A DNA stretch of 8,901 bases, taken from an uncultured Pseudomonadota bacterium (GTDB lineage: Bacteria; Pseudomonadota; Gammaproteobacteria; Xanthomonadales; Ahniellaceae). Position numbers and translations under genes: made by a program. This document shows, piece by piece, positions 6,667 to 8,901 of this stretch (position 1 is its first letter; every line of letters starts with the position of its first letter). The notes under the pieces are model-generated. The model was not told the origin of the DNA. It did not search any database and was given only the letters and a program-made list of their open reading frames with translations. The stretch lies in the NCBI GenBank assembly GCA_937996755.1, contig CALKUS010000073.1, forward strand, positions 1-8,901, read 5' to 3'.

Positions 6667-6764
6667 AGCGGATAGCGGATAGCGGCAAAAGCGGTGGATC
6701 GCGCGGCGAGCGTTCCGGAGTGGCGCCAGGCCGCTCTTGCCGCCCACCGCCATCCGATTACCGC
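6667..6764. repeat. long imperfect palindrome between infB and rbfA
   Basis: The gap is built as an imperfect inverted repeat. On the plus strand, AGCGGAT is repeated in tandem (6667-6685), followed by GCGGTGG (6691-6697). The other side carries CCACCGC (6744-6750) and then a diverged copy of the outer arm, ending about 6765. Inner matches (GCGGC with GCCGC, GAGCG with CGCTC) and a near-central palindrome TGGCGCCA (6721-6728) extend the pairing. It may be a decayed palindromic element or an mRNA hairpin between the two genes. I see no U tract that would make it a terminator. Confidence 0.5.
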
Positions 6765-8901
6765 TCACAGTACTCTCGCCACTTCGATGCGCTCGAAGCA
6801 CTCGATCTGGTCGCCCGGCTTGACGTCGTTGTACTGCTTGACGCCGATGCCGCACTCCATGCCGTTGCGCACTTCGTCGACGTTTTCCTTGAAGCGGCGC
6901 AGCGACTCGAGCTCGCCCTGGAAGATCACGACGTTGTCGCGCAGCACGCGGATCGGCTTGTGGCGCTTGACCGAGCCTTCGATGACCATGCAGCCCGCGA
7001 TCGCGCCGAACTTCGACGAGCGGAACACGTCGCGCACCTGTGCCGTGCCGATGATCTCCTCGCGGATCTCGGTGCCGAGCAGGCCGGTGGCGACCTGGCG
7101 GACCTGGTCGATCACGTCGTAGATGATCGAGAAGTAGCGCAGGTCGAGGCCCTGGTCCTGCACGATCTTGCGCGCCGTGGCGTCCGTACGGACGTTGAAG
7201 CCGATGATCAGCGCCTTCGAGGCCGCTGCCAGCGTCGCGTCCGATTCGGTGATGCCGCCCACGCCCGAGGCGATCACGTTGATCTTGATCGCGTCGGTCG
7301 AGAGGTTGGTCAGCGAATCGCGCAGCGCGCCGACCGAACCCTGCACGTCGGCCTTGACGACGAGGTTCAGCACCTTGACGTCGCCCTGCTGCTGGCCCAT
7401 GCGGGCCATGATGTCCTCGAGCTTGCCGCTCTGCTGCGTGACGAGGCGCGACTCGCGGCGCTTCTGCTGGCGCTGTTGCGCCACGTCCTTCGCCAGCCGC
7501 TCGTCATCGACGACGACGAAGTCGTCGCCGGCGTCCGGCACGCCCGACAGGCCGAGCGCGACCACCGGGATCGACGGGCCGGCGGAATCCACCTGCTCGC
7601 CCGCCTCGTTGAACATCGCGCGCACGCGGCCGTACTCGACGCCGCAGACCATGAAGTCGCCGCGCTTGAGCGTGCCCTGCTGCACGAGGATCGTCGCCAT
7701 CGGGCCGCGGCCCTTGTCGAGGCTGGACTCGACGACGACGCCCGTCGCCTTCGCGCCCGGATCGGCCTTGAGCTCCATGACCTCGGACTGCACGAGGATC
7801 GCCTCGAGCAGGTTGTCCACGCCCGCGCCGGTCTTCGCCGACACCGGGACGAAGATCACGTCGCCACCCCACTCTTCCGGCACCACCTCGTGCTGCACGA
7901 GGCCCTGCTTGACGTTGTCGGGGTTGGCTTCGTCCTTGTCCATCTTGTTCATCGCGACGATCATCGGGACGTTCGCCGCCTTCGCGTGCTGGATCGCCTC
8001 GACCGTCTGCGGCATGACGCCGTCGTCGGCCGCGACCACGAGCACCACGATGTCGGTGAGCTTCGCGCCGCGCGCGCGCATCGCCGTGAACGCGGCGTGG
8101 CCCGGCGTGTCGAGGAAGCTGATCGTGCCCTTCTCCGTCTTCACGTGGTACGCGCCGATGTGCTGCGTGATGCCGCCGGCTTCGCCGGACGCCACCTTCG
8201 TGCGTCGGATGTAGTCGAGCAGCGACGTCTTGCCGTGGTCGACGTGGCCCATGATCGTGACGACCGGCGGGCGGATCTCGCCCTCGCCCTTCACGGCGGT
8301 GCGCGCGACGAGCACGCTCTCGGCGTCCTTGTCGGCGGCGCGCACCAGCTTGTGTCCCATCTCCTCGACCACGAGCGCAGCCGTGTCGAAGTCGATGACC
8401 TGGTTGATCGTGGCCATTGCTCCCATCTTGAAGAGTGCCTTCACCACTTCGGCACCCTTCACGGCGAGCTTCGCCGCGAGGTCGCTGACCATGATGTTGT
8501 CGCCGATGGCGATTTCCTTCGTCTGCGGCCCGACCGGGCGCGAGAAGCCGTGCGGGCCGGAGGACGAACGAGTCTCCTGAACCATCGGGCGCGGACGCGG
8601 CTTGCGGCGCGCGCGACGCGCGGCCGCGCCGGCATCGCCGGCGGCGAGGTGCAGCTGCCCGTGCAGGTAGCGGCCGACCGACGGATCCTCTTCCGGGATC
8701 TCGGCCACCACCATCTGGTGCGAGCCGTGCACGCCCTTGTGGCGACGCGGTGCTTCACGATCCTTCGCGCCGTCCTTGCGGGGCGCGGGTGCGTGCGAGG
8801 GCTTGTGCGGCTTCTCGTCGTCCTTGCGGCGCGTCGTGCCTTCGGATTCGGCGATGCGCTTGGCTTCCATTCGCACGATTGTCGCTGCAGCTCTGGTCCT
8901 G
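6765..8901 (-). CDS. infB: translation initiation factor IF-2, N-terminus missing
   Basis: IF-2 is the GTPase that brings fMet-tRNA to the 30S subunit and promotes 50S joining. About 711 C-terminal residues are present. The frame stays open to the window edge, so the true start lies outside; the GTG at 8876 and ATG at 8870 are internal. A basic linker ([12 protein letters not shown]) precedes an IF2-N domain ([22 protein letters not shown]). The G domain follows, with G1 GHVDHGKT (8249-8226), switch region [13 protein letters not shown]3 DTPGH (8111-8097), G4 NKMD (7949-7938) and G5 SAK. Domains III and IV ([33 protein letters not shown]) and the fMet-tRNA-binding C2 domain follow, ending IEVARVL. 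The gene is intact within the window. It precedes rbfA as in most bacteria; nusA and rimP would be expected upstream, off the window. Confidence 0.97.
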   Translation of the reverse strand, partial: RTRAAATIVRMEAKRIAESEGTTRRKDDEKPHKPSHAPAPRKDGAKDREAPRRHKGVHGSHQMVVAEIPEEDPSVGRYLHGQLHLAAGDAGAAARRARRKPRPRPMVQETRSSSGPHGFSRPVGPQTKEIAIGDNIMVSDLAAKLAVKGAEVVKALFKMGAMATINQVIDFDTAALVVEEMGHKLVRAADKDAESVLVARTAVKGEGEIRPPVVTIMGHVDHGKTSLLDYIRRTKVASGEAGGITQHIGAYHVKTEKGTISFLDTPGHAAFTAMRARGAKLTDIVVLVVAADDGVMPQTVEAIQHAKAANVPMIVAMNKMDKDEANPDNVKQGLVQHEVVPEEWGGDVIFVPVSAKTGAGVDNLLEAILVQSEVMELKADPGAKATGVVVESSLDKGRGPMATILVQQGTLKRGDFMVCGVEYGRVRAMFNEAGEQVDSAGPSIPVVALGLSGVPDAGDDFVVVDDERLAKDVAQQRQQKRRESRLVTQQSGKLEDIMARMGQQQGDVKVLNLVVKADVQGSVGALRDSLTNLSTDAIKINVIASGVGGITESDATLAAASKALIIGFNVRTDATARKIVQDQGLDLRYFSIIYDVIDQVRQVATGLLGTEIREEIIGTAQVRDVFRSSKFGAIAGCMVIEGSVKRHKPIRVLRDNVVIFQGELESLRRFKENVDEVRNGMECGIGVKQYNDVKPGDQIECFERIEVARVL

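Noticed and set aside
6647..6688. An upstream TTG start for RbfA
   Set aside because: It adds 14 residues unlike the family and reads into the tandem AGCGGAT repeat; the ATG at 6646 fits better.
8868..8876. GTG at 8876 or ATG at 8870 as the true infB start
   Set aside because: The frame remains open to the window edge, and IF-2 normally has more N-terminal sequence than remains after these codons; both are best read as internal.

Overview
The window is a high-GC proteobacterial housekeeping region. Every recognised gene is read on the minus strand, so transcription runs from high to low coordinates. In transcription order it holds infB (5' end cut by the window edge), rbfA, truB, rpsO, pnp, a PIG3-type quinone oxidoreductase, tpiA, secG and the 5' two-thirds of a tRNA-Leu(GAG). 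The genes cover translation initiation (IF2), 30S maturation (RbfA), tRNA pseudouridylation (TruB), ribosomal protein S15, RNA turnover (PNPase), quinone reduction, glycolysis (triosephosphate isomerase) and protein export (SecG). I found no phage, insertion sequence, CRISPR array, toxin-antitoxin pair or defence system.

The most notable point is that the window looks like two genomes joined inside pnp. The right part (infB-rbfA-truB-rpsO and the first ~60% of pnp) has the gammaproteobacterial gene order, and its proteins resemble Lysobacterales (Xanthomonadaceae-like) families. The left part (3' end of pnp, quinone oxidoreductase, tpiA, secG, tRNA-Leu) has the order typical of Burkholderiales, where it normally leads into nuoA-N, and the PNPase C-terminus, SecG and the R/G/D-rich PNPase tail look betaproteobacterial. 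Inside pnp the threonine codons switch from 25 ACG : 4 ACC (4746 to 3481) to 2 ACG : 14 ACC (3480 to 2488), and the family-specific residues switch at about 3205-3375, a stretch encoding the almost invariant PNPase active site. A chimeric metagenome assembly is the simplest explanation; a real long-range recombination inside pnp is the alternative.

Layout: 1-53 partial tRNA-Leu; 54-184 leader with a candidate tRNA promoter; 185-2457 secG, tpiA and the quinone oxidoreductase, with small gaps (43, 64 and 30 bp); 2488-4746 pnp; 4773-5042 rpsO, with its own upstream promoter and a structured leader in the 234-bp gap 5043-5276; 5277-6170 truB; 6281-6646 rbfA; 6765-8901 infB. Both gaps beside rbfA carry inverted-repeat elements: a 27-bp perfect REP-like pair at 6184-6270 and a long imperfect palindrome at 6667-6764. 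A 20-codon reading frame between the oxidoreductase and tpiA overlaps the tpiA start in an ATGA and may couple translation.
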